From positions 1 through 60,638 of the forward strand of contig SWBL01000315.1 of NCBI GenBank assembly GCA_024195585.1: a stretch of DNA of 60,638 bases, written 5' to 3'. Below are positions 8,670 to 20,713 of the stretch, piece by piece (within the stretch, counting starts at the first letter, position 1; each line of letters begins with the position of its first letter). The DNA is from Aureobasidium sp. EXF-3400 (lineage: Eukaryota > Ascomycota > Dothideomycetes > Dothideales > Saccotheciaceae). The notes below the pieces were generated by a model. The model ran no database searches. It saw only the letters and a list, made by a program, of their open reading frames with translations, and was not told where the DNA came from. The position numbers and the translations under genes are program-made.

Positions 8670-11600
8670 CACAGCAACTCCATTGATGCCTGCATAGACC
8701 TTGCCTTTGCAATCCTAATATGGGCTCATACTGGGGACACGACTATACAGTTTCTATCTTGCGCGTAGGGTTAGCGAGATTCAAGGCACTTAGTCCAGCA
8801 ACTGATCATCACTCCAAGCATGACAGTCCAGGACGGTCTCGCTTCAATTGCAGCATCTGATTTGGCTGAGTCGAGTGTCATTTCGGCGGCACCCAACGCA
8901 ATCATCCATGTCTCCTCGAGTCTGACTCAAGATTCATAAAGACATCTAGAAGATATCCCGCTGCAGATTCTTTGTCAAGCTGATGCCAGCGATCTGAGTG
9001 TCAGAGTCCAGTTGGTGTTTGACGAAAGCATGGTGAACCACTTTCACGCGTTGACGATCGGTGAACATTTCCTGGAACTGGTCAGATCGGTCTGGGAGAT
9101 TGATGTCACTAACCCACCCGCCCAACTTAGCCAGATATCGGCCAAGGACAAGACATTCATCAGATCTCTCAATTCCACACCACAAAAGCTCGATCACCGG
9201 ACAATCCAAGACTGTATCGCTAAAAATGCCAAACGCGACCCAGAACACCCAGCAATCGAGGCGTGGGACGGCGTACTATCTCGCAAGCAATTGGAAGAGC
9301 ACTCGAGCAGACTGGCTAACACGCTCATTTCCGCTGGTGTGAAGCGTGGATGTGTTGTGGGAATCTTCATGGACAAGTCTATGTGGGTTCCTGTAGCCTT
9401 GATAGCTACTCTCAAGGCTGGCGGCGCATTCTTGATTATGGAACCAACGCTACCATTCGAAAGGCTCAAGATAATGACAGAGCGGACCAACATCTCCCAC
9501 GCGATCACGTCGCGCGAACACATGGCGTTGGGATGCTCTCTGGTACCCATCGTGATCAGCGGAGACACTTACGGGGAATTCGTCGTCGCAGATCAAGGCG
9601 TCAACCGCTCGTATCCTGATGAGATTTTCCATTCTAAGAAAGTGTCGCCAGAGGATTCCGCTTTTCTCATCTTTACTTCTGGTAGTTCTGGTATACCAAA
9701 AGCGATCGTAACACAACACTTTGCATGGGTCACTGGCTACACTGATCACATTCACAAGTTTGGCATCACAGAAGGCAAAAGAGTGTTTCAATATGCCTCG
9801 TATAGCTTTATAGTGTCTATTCTGGACACCATCTCCACTCTTATGGTTGGTGGAGTCGTCTGCATCCCCAGTCCTGATGAGCGTACAAACGATCTTGAGA
9901 ACGCCATCCGACGCATGCGAGCCGAGTACACTTGCATGACGCCTTCAGTTGCAAAGCTGTTAACTCCTTCTCGTGTCCCAAGCCTGGAGACTCTAGTCCT
10001 GGTTGGTGAGCCCATCCCACGCTCACTTGCGGAAATTTGGCTCAAGGCAGGGACTGTCACAGTACGAAACGGATATGGGCAAAGTGAAGCCTGTAGCATG
10101 AACAGTACGGCGATTCTATCCCAATCAGATCGCTCATATCGTAACATCGGAAACAGTACCTGGCTACGATACTGGATCGTTGATCCACACGATCACGATC
10201 GATTGATGCCAGTCGGCGGACTTGGCGAGCTGGTAGTCGAAGGCCATAGTGTAGCGCAAGGCTACTTCGCAGAACCAGAGAAGACCAGAGCTGCTTTCAT
10301 ACAGAACCCTACATGGGCTGCAGAGTATGGCGCAGGTGAGGATAGTCGAAGATGGTACAAGACTGGTGACCTGGTGCAGTACCAGGAGAACGGTGACCTG
10401 TTTCTCTACGGCAGAAAGGACGCCCAACTAAAGGTTCACGGGCAGCGTGTTGAGGCTGCCGAGATCGAACATCATGTTATGAAAGCTCTGCAAGGCGACA
10501 TCAGCCAAGTTGTCGTTGACAAAGTTGTTGATGACCAAGCATCTGGAGCCGAGAGCATTGTTGCATTTGTGACACCGCGTGCAGCCGCAGATTCGTCGGA
10601 CGACGAGAAAACTGATCAAACACTTCGCAAGGAGATGTCCGATTGCCTCCAAGACACAGTGCCTCTGTGGATGATACCGAAAGATGTGATCACAATATCA
10701 GCCATGCCTAGAACCGCGACTGGAAAACCGGACAGGCGTTCGGTCAAGAGTTGCGTCCCAGACACTGGACACGAAAAGTCGTCAGAGGAAGTGGCAGTAG
10801 ATACTACTGTTCAGATGTTGCAAGATATCGTCTGGCCTTCGAAGATTGCAGAGTCAAACTTCGATCTTCTGAAGCCGATCTGGTCTAAGATCCTAAGAAT
10901 CGAGCCAGAGGAGATCGATGTCAGGAGCGGTTGGACCGATGCTGGAGGAGACTCTCTGTCCGCCATGATGTTCGTCAGAGAGGTGAGAAAGCTTGGGTAT
11001 CAGTTGAGCTCATCTGAACTCATGTCTGGCAGCTCTTTAGTCGAGCTGTGCAACATGTTTCGTCGCCAGCACGATACCATTACACAGTCAGAGGGTACAC
11101 CTGACGACACGATGGGAGTATCTGATGGCTGTAATCCAGTAACTGACTTCCAGCGCTTCTACTTATCTCGATCGCAGAGTCTGGGAAGCGATCAGCTATA
11201 CAAGTACGACATTGCTCTACGGGGAGGGTTTGATCGGGCGAGATTACACAAAGCGTTGCGTCAATGGGTCAGGGACATCGAAGCTTTGCGCTTATCCTTC
11301 TCAAGCTCTGAAGAACAACACATCACACAGTCACTGATCAGTTCGACGAACAAGGACTGGGAGAATTGCCTTCGCCAACATCGAGACGATGACCAGCTCA
11401 CAGCCATGTCTGCCGACCATGACTTCATTACGCATCCGGTGCTTGTATCACTGGGATACAACGGCGCAATCCCAAGTGAGCCGATTAGATTGGCGGTCCA
11501 TATCCATCATGGCATCTTCGATGGTCTCTCCTGGAATCTACTGCTAGATGATCTCGTATCTGCCAACCAAAGCGGCAAACTTCCACTACGTCCGTCATTC

Positions 11601-12455
11601 CTCGGCTATTTCCAGAAACGTCTTATCCGAAAATCATCAGAGTCGATTAAGTATTGGCAAGACCTTCTTCGAGACTCCTCTTTGACGACGCTACGCATGA
11701 ATCCTGAGTTGAGCTTCTGCGGAGCCGAGTGCGCGTCTAGCCCTGAGCACGTTGTGTCTCGTGCCGTTCATCTTGAGGCGAACAGCCATCGCAAGGCCAC
11801 GGCTACGATGTCAACACTTGTGCAGGCTGCCTGGAGCATCGTGCTCAGCGTTATGTCTGGTCATGATGATGTCCTCTTCTTATATCTTGTGCATGGCCGA
11901 GACGAGAACGTCGCAAAGAGCGACCAGATCATCGGCTGCTGTGTGGCAGAATGCCCGCTCAGAGTTCAACTTAACAAGAGCATGCCAATAGCAGATCTCA
12001 CAGCTCTAGTGCAAAAGCAGGCAATGTCGTCCACTCCACACGCGCACCTTGGCTCTAACACCATCGCGGCTCAGTGCACTGACTGGCCGTCAAAAGAAAG
12101 GCTATACCATCACAGCTCGTTTGTTCTTCATCAAACAGTAATAGCAAAAGACCACATAGTGGTGGGAGACACTGGATACATCGATGTTAAAGAGCCAGAA
12201 ATTGAACATAAGTTGACATATGACTTTGATCTGGCTACAAGTTCAAGCGGGCCGGGAGAATTGTCTTTCAAGCTAAGGTGTCTACGCCAGGTGTACACCG
12301 CTCAAGAAGTCGGAGCTACAGCAGATGCTTTCTCCATAACCCTTCGCATGCTTACATCTGGAACCGGGAAGGTAGGAGATCTGCAGCAGCAACTAGCTCG
12401 CTTGCCGTTCCTTCCTAGCATGAAGGCAGAGATGGGAGTTTGCGACGAGTCCTGA
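8670..12455 (+). pseudogene. 5'-truncated nonribosomal peptide synthetase: partial C - A - T - C
   Basis: An uninterrupted frame (last stop 8937) codes for a partial condensation-domain end, an adenylation domain, a thiolation domain and a terminal condensation domain. A-domain motifs: FTSGSSGIPK (A3), NGYGQSEA (A5), WYKTGDL (A7), GRKDAQLKVHGQRVE (A8) and TATGKPDRR (A10 Lys). The carrier site is DAGGDSLS. The last C domain has HHGIFDG (HHxxxDG) near 11505, as in terminal condensation-like domains that release or cyclise fungal peptides. Upstream, the same frame shows more of the first C domain (IDACIDLAFAILIWAHTGD near 8682) but with TAG at 8766 and 8772 and TAA at 8937. No initiating module, signal or complete C domain precedes it. 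The Asp that normally binds the substrate alpha-amino group in the A4 region is Ile here (YSFIVSIL). The remnant is most likely non-functional. Confidence 0.85.
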
Positions 12456-13020
12456 ATATTTCGTACAAAGCTAAGCTGTCACAACTATCGGGCTAGACTC
12501 GACTGAGCGGCTCACCCTGCGATTACGTATCTCTGGATCTCTTGATTTGATCGTAGCCAATTCTTCGCTGTGCTCATCTCATGGACAGAACCCCAGCTCT
12601 ATCCTGTCACTCTCGAGGCTCATCTCATCTTCGCATGTACTCGCTATCTCTCGTATGCAAGGTCCGAGTGGAACTCTACGCAACCTTGAACGCATCTGGA
12701 ACAAGAGTTGCACTGGCATAAGTGGCGGATTGATCACCAGATCAATATCGTACAGAGCGCACTATGTACTAAAGGGATGTCCGTTCTAATGCAGGTAGTA
12801 TTGATCTGCTCTGGGAATGTCGGGCGATGGCAAAGTCTACATAATCAAGAGTTAGAGTAGCTGGCGAAAAATGACTCTTCATCCAGCTTTGGGGTGAAAT
12901 TTTGGCACGCTAAGCGTCTGTGCGCGGGAGATTGCCTTCCTTCCTGTTTCGAGTATATAAGTATTGTGGAGAGTGTCTTCTCTTCTTCGACCTTGTAAAC
13001 CAACTTTTGGTGCAATAGTT
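12456..13020. promoter_or_regulatory. Intergenic region with TATA box for the F-box/LRR gene
   Basis: No gene is seen between the NRPS stop and the next start. TATATAA at 12954-12960 lies about 60 bp upstream of the ATG at 13021, a normal position for a fungal core promoter. Nothing else was recognised. Confidence 0.5.
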
Positions 13021-14696
13021 ATGGCAATCGAAGACCGAACAATCACTTATAGCCAGAATGCTATACGCAAAAGTCATGGCGTGCCCCCGGATCTTGTCTC
13101 GTCCACCTCGCACCACAAGACTCCACAGACTGGTCACGAGACTATAGTCCTAACCAACCATATCCAGCGATTACCTGTCGAGATCTTACATCCTATTCTC
13201 GAGCTAGTCATACATCACACAGGCGATGTGAGAAAGTCGCATTCTGGGTCTCGGTATCACAGCGTTGTGCTAGTCTGCAGAGACTGGGTGGACATTGCTT
13301 CGAACATCTGGTGGAAGACCCGAAGATTTCTCTGGCATAGTGCTGAAAATCCACTTGCATCCCTTGCGAGACTACCTCTTGAGCGCCAATAGTGGTACGC
13401 CGACAAGATCCAGCATCTGGACCTGGAGGAATCCAACGCGACCGATTTTATCGCTGCACTTAATCTCGGCTTTCCATTTCTGAGGACTCTGGAAGTCTCA
13501 CGACATTGTCACCAACCTAACGATAACCCTGGTTTTGTTTGCCTGGCCTCTCAATTCTTAGGACGAAGCTTGCTCGAGCTGAAACTCATGCGTCATTATC
13601 GGACAGACGATATCCTGACGGCACTGCTAAACGCTCCCAAACTTCGCACTCTTGATCTGCACTCTGAGAGTTTGAATGCGACATCGGAAAAGCTCTTGGA
13701 TGCTATGCGAACATGCTCACAGCTTCGAGTCCTAGTGCTCAACTTTCCCATTGAGCCCCTCGTCACCAAGGATGTTTTTGCTCAAATCGCCTCTCTGCCA
13801 TACCTGACAAGTCTTTGTCTACCTCGTGATGAGCTCACGTCCGAGACTAGCATGTATGTGCTAGCTGCGAACAGGTCTCCGTTCTGCAGTATTGCTCACC
13901 TGGATCTGGGCAAAATTCATTCGACAGCGATCAATTTACTTACAGGAATTCACACGCTAAGGTCTTTGTCGCTTGGAGTCATTGGTTCAGCACCCACTTT
14001 GCAAGTCCTGGCTACTCTCTGTAACCTTCAAGATCTCACGTTGCGCTTTCGTGACTCAACGTCTATCGAATACTTCGAATGGAAACACTTGGCAAATCTG
14101 GAACATCTCCGTAGCATTAAGATTGCTTCGTGGGATTATTATCGATTCTCGCAGGTTGACCTGTCATCGATCACGACGGATGAACTCGTGTCGGTCTTTC
14201 GAGCAATGCCGCAATTGAGCAGTTTCTGGAGTAACGCTGCGATCTCGAATACTGCTCAATTCTATATCCAAGCCGGTGAGGTCTGTAAGAGCCTCAATAA
14301 GCTTGAGATTCGTGGGCAATTCGATAGCACAATGTTGCTCGATTCTCACATAGGTGATGATCGTTTGTACCCAATGCTAGAATACCTTTGGGTACATCAA
14401 TTTATCGAGCCTCAGGATGAACACACAAGGTAGCTACTACGCCGTTAACTTTTCAACAGAGAGACGTAAGCTGACGGTCGCTGCTCTATAGAAACAAGCG
14501 AGCTCAAATTGCAGCACTTTTATTGCACAAAGCGGCGCCCAAGCTTGCTATTCTACAAAGTGGAACGCGGACAAGTCTCTCTGTATTAGAGAGAGACGAC
14601 TTTACAGCTTGCGTTTGGGATGAGTATGCGTCTATACGACTCCGAGACTACGGCTTAGGCGGGCGCGCTGGAAAGGGGATTCGGGGATCAAGGTAG
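13021..14696 (+). pseudogene. F-box/leucine-rich-repeat-like protein gene with one in-frame stop
   Basis: The ATG at 13021 opens a frame with an F-box-like segment at residues 48-100 (RLPVEILHPILELV...VCRDWVDIASNIWW). It is followed by irregular leucine-rich repeats (RTLDLHS, LTSLCLPRD, LRSLSLGV, NLQDLTLRF, LNKLEIRG). TAG at 13390-13392 interrupts right after ...LARLPLERQ, and the same frame continues WYADKIQHLDLEE without shift. No intron of suitable length removes this stop. Exon 1 ends at 14429 and a 62-nt GTAGCT...ATAG intron (14430-14491) joins exon 2, ending TAG at 14694-14696. F-box proteins recruit substrates to SCF ubiquitin ligases; that role here is inferred from the fold only. The stop is compatible with CAG to TAG. 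Without the stop the product would be about 534 aa. Confidence 0.65.
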
Positions 14697-14995
14697 AGGT
14701 AGACATAAGTGAGTATCGAATAGCGAGAGAGAAGTCGATGTTCTGCCTGTCTAGGGATCCAACAGGGTGGAATGTGGCATCGCCAGCTCTCGACTTGAGA
14801 TTGGTTTGCCGTTCGAGACTTATGTGTCCATTGAAGTTGGGCATTTCAAGCGATTGGGGGGCGGAGGACCTGATCGCATGGAACAACGTGTGTTCGACGA
14901 GCTGGAGGTAGAGGACTGTTGGGAAAAAAAAGATCAGCTTGTAACAAGGCATGAGAGGAATATATTTACAACTGACTATGTCTGTTGTTAACTGT

Positions 14996-15772
14996 CTAGT
15001 ATTCCTCATCCCAAACTGTCGCATTGAACTTCTGACACTTCGACATATCTGGCAACTTCATGTCCCTGACAGAGCGTCTACCAGCTAAGATGTCTTCTTT
15101 GCCCTTCTCATCCCTGACTTTCCATGCCTCTTGCGACGCCTTATCCTCCTCTTCTAGGACACTTTCAGGGATCAGGTATTGTAAATACTCCTCTGGGACT
15201 TCCACCTTCCATCTCGGTTCTGGTCTGGCCGTGACGACATCGAGACCGCTTTTCCCAGATTTTTCGCTTTGAAAGACATCGGTCTGATTGACGTTGCAGT
15301 ATTCTTGATGTCTGATCTCTCTGCGTTTCTTCCGTTCATTGTCCGACAATTCCTCGAGAGCGTCGATCACAGCTCGCGGCACATGCTCAGGATCAGCATC
15401 GAAGATGCGACCCCCTGACAGCCAGATCTTTGGCTTGAACCGGTAGTCGTCTTCGTCCTCATCCGGCCAAGAATCGCAACTCAATTCGTGATCCCAAAGG
15501 TAGTTCCAGATCTCAGATTCTCTCTGTCTGATTTCCGCCTTGCGGAGGACGAGGTAGGACTGGTCGCCAAGTAACGCTTTGACGGCATGATGGTGAAGAC
15601 GAAACTTGACATCGTTCATGTCCTCGATGGCGAGCCTTTTGAAAGCAGTCTGATTGGCGAGATCAATTGTTGGCGTGAGCGCATTTTGAACCAGTAGCTG
15701 CTGTGGTTTCTTGATGGCAGCGGCAGTGGCCAGCGGAATGAGCAGTAAGGAGAGTGCCGTGAAAGTCAACAT
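14996..15772 (-). CDS. Small secreted protein, function unknown
   Basis: The frame is open from 15910, but the ATG at 15772 is preferred because it starts a clean signal peptide (MLTFTALSLLLIPLATAAA), giving 258 aa. The mature part is highly charged, with an acidic DEDEDD run, a RKKRREIRHQE basic stretch, NQT and NAT glycosylation sequons and few cysteines. There are no transmembrane segments after the signal. I recognise no domain. Highly charged fungal secreted proteins of unknown function are common; a role as effector is only one possibility. The frame is intact although the genes on both sides are broken. Confidence 0.65.
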   Translation of the reverse strand: MLTFTALSLLLIPLATAAAIKKPQQLLVQNALTPTIDLANQTAFKRLAIEDMNDVKFRLHHHAVKALLGDQSYLVLRKAEIRQRESEIWNYLWDHELSCDSWPDEDEDDYRFKPKIWLSGGRIFDADPEHVPRAVIDALEELSDNERKKRREIRHQEYCNVNQTDVFQSEKSGKSGLDVVTARPEPRWKVEVPEEYLQYLIPESVLEEEDKASQEAWKVRDEKGKEDILAGRRSVRDMKLPDMSKCQKFNATVWDEEY

Positions 15773-16775
15773 GTTATATGAATATATCTTCGAGCCGAGC
15801 CAAAACAGCTTCTTGTACAAATGGAAGTCGTGGTGAGAGAAAGGAATCTGCTCGTCGAGGTCGAACATATGGTCACTCACTGGCCGTGTTCCCGGATGTC
15901 GTTGTATCAAGCTTTGTATCCTGAATCCTTCATGACACAGTTACACGAGAACCGCGGAGGAGAGGACTAATCAGATCGAAATGTAGGCACACGACCCCGC
16001 AACAAGACGTTCTCGGAGTCGTCAGCCATCACCGGTGTCACCTTCTGGTCGGTGTCTTGTTTAGGTTATGGGGCTAGATCCTTACCTCCAGAATTTTCTT
16101 GATGCGTGATTTTTTCCAGCGAAGGCCGAAAACACCAGGGTGTCCCTGGCAGACATGATTTCTGGATGGATTCACGATCTCGTTTCCACGATGGTCGATA
16201 AAGGTACTGGCATGACCAGAGGCAGAACTATATTCAGTCTTGGATGTTCGCAGGCCCGAACAATATTCATTGGAGGCGGCCAGCGTGCTTGTCTCGATGG
16301 CTAAGCACCGATGTTGTGTCGTTCAGCGTTGCGCGTCAATCTAGCGAGACCTGCCAAATGAACGTTTGTACATGGGTGTTTGGAGACTTTGTTGATATGC
16401 AATTAGGATGCAATCTAGTGTGCTTCGTAGTTCGTAGGTTAACATGGTGGTGGAAGAAACTGAGCCTTGTTAGAAAGTGCAACACGACCTTCATTGCGAC
16501 GGATCATTCGCAGTGTATCTGCTTTCAGTCGCTCGACCCATGACCTGTCTCTGTGAGGATGTCACCGTCTCGCTTGAGTAAAAGTGAGAGCGCCACTCCA
16601 ATCACTTGGCCGCACACTGCGTAAGCCAACACAGCAACGTCTACATAGAATATCAAGCGCCCGCCGCAGTCTATACCGCGAACAACGCCCAGGGCAACAC
16701 GCCATACACGCATACATCCGAGAATATAACGAGGAACATTGAGCCCATCTCTCTCATGATGAGCATATCTGTCAA
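15773..16775. other. 1-kb intergenic stretch, no gene recognised
   Basis: Only short ORFs without family features are present (up to about 100 codons). The upstream extension of the secreted-protein frame covers 15773-15910 and lacks features of coding sequence. No promoter element or repeat stands out. Confidence 0.4.
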
Positions 16776-18278
16776 TCAGATTGATGGTGCTCGGCGAGCA
16801 TCAACAATCATCTTGACGCCTCTTGCAAGTTCAAACAGCATTTGCTCATGATACTCGTAGCTGACAAGCTCTAATCCGACCGGCAGTCCGTCCAATGTGA
16901 AACCTGCAGGCACCGTTATCGCAGGTAAGCGAGCTTGACTGGCCAGCAGGGTGTTGACAGGGAAGTCCTAGCAGGTTGGAAAACGACCATTGGTTGCATC
17001 TTCGTGTTTTGGAGGAGGTATCTGCACATATGGGAATGCCAGAGCATCAAGATTCGACGAAGCCATCAAACAGTCTAACTTTCTCTTGAACTCGTCTCGA
17101 TCGAGGATCTTGGGAAGGTAATCAGGGTCCTTGATAGGATCCAATGGTCCGTGTGTGATTTGCGAGGTGAAACCGAGAAACTCTTCGGTCGCTTCTTCTG
17201 GCACAATATCAGCCACATCTTGCGGAAGGTGAGGCTTCGTGGCAAGGAAGCTATTGATATCTGATCTCGAGCGTTGTAAATACGTTGGCGTGAAGGTCAT
17301 ATAATGCTCAAGCCTGTCAAGATGCACGTCCACAAAGGTCGTGCCTTCTTTCTCTAGATTAGAGAAAGTTCCATCGATGACCGTGTTAACAGCTCGACAA
17401 TGAGGGTCTGAGTCTGGTCCGAAGAGCTGTCTCAAGACTCCAATTCTGGCTTCGCGAATCTTGCTCAGTCCTTGATCCACATTGGATGCATAGCTACCTC
17501 CGTACGGAAGACCCAAGCTTTTTGTCATAACTGCAACGCCGGTGTAATTGTCCTGAGAATCAAAGCCGACCATGCTATCGAAGAACAGAGCACAGTCTTG
17601 AACGGTGCGCGCCATCGGACCAGGTGTATCTTGCACTTTGACGAGAGGACAAAAGCCAGTTCGACTCACCAGGCCAATGGTAGGTCGAAGTCCTACAAGG
17701 TTCGTAAAGCTGGCAGGGTATCGAATACTACCGCCTGTATCTTCAGCTACTGCAAGAAGAGCAAAATTGGCCGCAAGTGCAGCAGCAGAGCCACACGAGG
17801 AGCCACCAACGTCATGGTTCAGCTTATAAGGGTTTTTGGTCGGCACCCAATCACTCGCTGATGAGTGGCTAAACCAGGTGCTTGCCCACTCGGACATGGT
17901 CGTCTTTCCTAGGATGATTGCCCCCTCGATCTTCAACTTGTGCACCAAGAAGGCGTCTTTGGTCGGAATGTTGCCCTTGCAAGCTCCAGATCCATACATT
18001 GTCTCAATCCCCGCAGTGTCGGCCTGGTCCTTTATCAAGATGGGAATGCCATGGAGGCGACCTTCAAAAGCTCCGGTGCTTGCATAGTCTTCATCGAGCT
18101 GTCTGGCCTCGACCAGTGCGGTCTGGGATATTGCCAGTGTTGAATTGATCTCTGGGCCAGATTTGTCTAAGCGCTGAATTCGTTCCAAGTAGGCAGCGGT
18201 GAGGTCTTCGACGGTGTATTTGCCATTTCGAAAAGCTTCATGAGCTTGACCGATGGTGAGTTCCTCGATCTGCATCAT
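16776..18278 (-). pseudogene. Amidase signature family hydrolase with a late in-frame stop
   Basis: The start at 18278 (MMQIEELTIGQAHEAF) fits the family N-terminus; a longer frame to 18599 is open but has no matching sequence. The Ser-cisSer-Lys triad of amidase signature enzymes is present: Lys in ILIKDQADTAG, Ser in GGSSCGSAAA and nucleophile Ser in DTGGSIRYPAS. The frame stops at TAG 16968-16970 after NGRFPTC. It then continues without shift into the conserved family C-terminus (FPVNTLLASQARLPAITVPAG, GLPVGLELV) up to TGA at 16776. The interrupted codon lies where Trp or a similar residue would fit, and TGG to TAG equals C-to-T at CpA on the other strand. The full product would be about 500 aa. 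These enzymes hydrolyse amides; the true substrate is unknown. It is divergent from the permease gene. Confidence 0.82.
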
Positions 18279-18893
18279 GATACCCTTTTCCCCTCCGATC
18301 GCCCAGAGAAAGTGTTGTGGGGGAATCTGTATGGAGTCTGAAGTGCTGTCGAGTGCAAGTGGAAATGCGAAAAACGGGACTAGCTTCAGCTTATCTGTCG
18401 AGGCTGCTGATAGGCAACCCATTGCTCGCTTGTTGTTCTGCCGAGAGATCCAGCTTCTTCTATCCTGCCATGTTCGCCAGCGGCAATCGTGTGTTCTGGA
18501 GTATCTGTTATCTCGGCCGAGTTCAGGGTGTTGGAGTCGCGGGATTACCCCACCATGGCCATGTTTTCGACCCCGCACGACTGTCTTATCTATCAGCATG
18601 TACAGTCCTTATCACTGGCCCTCTCAAGTCTTCCAAATTTGACAGTCGTTCTAGCACTTGTTGAATGAGCCTCAAGCAAATAACAGAGCGTGGCTTATTA
18701 GGCCTCTGATTATTCGTCGCAGCAATAGTGACAAGGTTTGATCTCTTATCTACTCTTAAGCATAAGGGCCATGGCAAGCGACGAAGAGATAGGCCAAGCA
18801 AACGACTTGAGAATGCTCGTATGACTTGCTCGGATATATGAGTGCCGTCCTGGACGTCCGAATCTACCAAAAGCAATTATAGTTTGCAGCTCC

Positions 18894-20713
18894 ATGATGA
18901 GTAAATTGCATGATCGTGTCAGCTCAAGGGCCACTTCGGCCAAGTCATCATTGGAAGCCAAGCTCCATGGTGAGGGATGGACCCTTTCAAAGCAGACCAC
19001 TTCCTTCGCCCCTGAATGCACCTGGACCAACATTGATCTTGACGTGACGCCGCTAGAAAGACGGATATGGACACCAGTGTCATTTCTTGGCTACTGGATC
19101 AGCGACGTGGTAAGTGAACCACAGAACATATTCGCTAGCATAATCAAGGTCGCAACTGACAAAGTCTCAGCTGAGCGCTCAATCGTGGCAGATCGGTGCT
19201 TCTATACTTGCAATCGGTCTGACTTATCGTGAGGCTATCTATTGCATCATCCTAGGTTCATCTGTCATGGCTGGTGCTATCGCTCTGGACGGTGCTCCCG
19301 GTGCCTACCTCAGAGTTCCCTTCCCTGTCTGGAGTCGATCAGCTTTTGGATATCACGGAGCCAAACTCCCTGTCGTCTGTCGAATGATCACTGCGCTGTT
19401 CTGGCACTCGGTTCAGACGTATACTGGGTCTTTGGCGATGGGCCTCATGCTCACTGCTATCTGGCCGAGTTATGCGCATATTCCCAATCACCTTCCGAAA
19501 AGTGCAGGGATCACAAGTTCGGGAATGTTGAGCCATCTGCTATTCTGGAGTCTTCAACTTCCTTTCCTGTTGATCAAACCTCATAGATTGAAGTGGTTCT
19601 TAGTGTTCAAAGCCTTCATCACAATCACCGCAGCTGTCGGGACGACCATCGCGGTCTGCACGATGTCAGGCGGATCTGGTACCATATGGAATCAACGACC
19701 GCAGGTCCAAGGGAAGACTCGTGTATGGCTTATTATATCAACACTGACTGCTCAGACTGGAAGCTGGTAAGTGATTTGGTAACACTCTCTTCGCTATGTG
19801 TATCCTGACTTTGTGCAGGTCGACAGTTGGAACCAACATCTCCGACTTCACTCGATATGCCTAAAAGCCTCGTAGCATATACTATCAGGCTTTCCTCTTC
19901 CCGACCATATGTTTCGCCATAGCGTTTCTTGGGGTGATCAGTGCCTCTGCGTCAAAGCCATTGTACGGCGAATACATCTGGGATCCTTTGACCCTTGCAT
20001 CAAAGTGGACATCGCCAGCTGGAAGACTCGGTGCATTCTATTGCGGACTGGCCTGGTGTATCGCGCAGATTGGTGTCAACGTCTCGGCGAACGTCATCTC
20101 AGTGTCGAACGATCTGACTAGCTTATTCCCAAAGTACATCAATCTGCGCAGGGCAGCCTTCTTAGCCACTCTTATCGGTGGTTGGATCATGGTTCCCTGG
20201 AAGATCATCACAGGTGCTTCGAGCTTGATTGATTTCATGGCCAGTCTTGGTATCTTTCTGGCGCCTATCATCGGTATCTCCATTGCGGACTACTGGATAG
20301 TGAAGAGACGTCGCGTTGAAATCGCCGCGTTGTACCGCCCAGGAGGAAGGTATCACTACCATGCAGGTGTGAATTGGAGAGCCATGCTGGCCATGTTGTG
20401 CAGTGTTGGACCGACAATGCCTGGATTGGCCAAAAACATATCGCCATCCTTGGATATTGGCGGTGCACAGTACGTCGCTGATCTGGTTTGGTACTATGGC
20501 TTTGTAGCTTCCTTTTCAGTTTACATCGCAGTTTCCTTGATATGGCCGGCGGAAGATACGTTGGTGGACAAGTACCTGCTGTCTGAAGATGCAGATCTAG
20601 AGGTCCAAGTGGTCGAGGAGATTCCTGCAAAAATTGGAGAAGGACTAAACTGTGAATGGTTATTCAATCGCACTCCTTCCCTGATGATAATTGTTAATCC
20701 GCGACACTCTTAG
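18894..20713 (+). pseudogene. NCS1-family nucleobase/allantoin-type permease with one in-frame stop
   Basis: Three exons: 18894-19109, 19171-19766 and 19819-20713, with GTAAGT...CAG introns of 60 and 52 nt. The protein has the NCS1 pattern: NIDLDVTPLERR, then TM helices beginning SFLGYWISDV, the GASILAIGLTYREAI helix, NISDFTRYA, and GIFLAPIIGISIADYW near the C-terminal helices. TAA at 19862-19864 falls directly after SDFTRYA, and the frame continues KPRSIYYQAFLFPTICF as family members do. Family members import uracil, cytosine, allantoin, hydantoins or thiamine with protons or sodium. Translation would stop in the middle of the transporter, so it is probably dead. The gene is divergent from the amidase and its stop overlaps that of the cysteine hydrolase on the other strand. 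Confidence 0.82.

Noticed and set aside
9012..9029. NRPS start at the first codon of the long ORF
   Set aside because: It is TTG inside a condensation-domain segment; the frame extends upstream with domain similarity, so it is a truncation border, not a start.
13340..13392. Intron across the F-box stop (GTGCTG...ATAG)
   Set aside because: Its 53-nt length would shift the frame, whereas sequence on both sides is already in one frame.
16525..16713. Small membrane-like minus-strand ORF
   Set aside because: A single weak hydrophobic stretch in a spacer is not enough to claim a gene.
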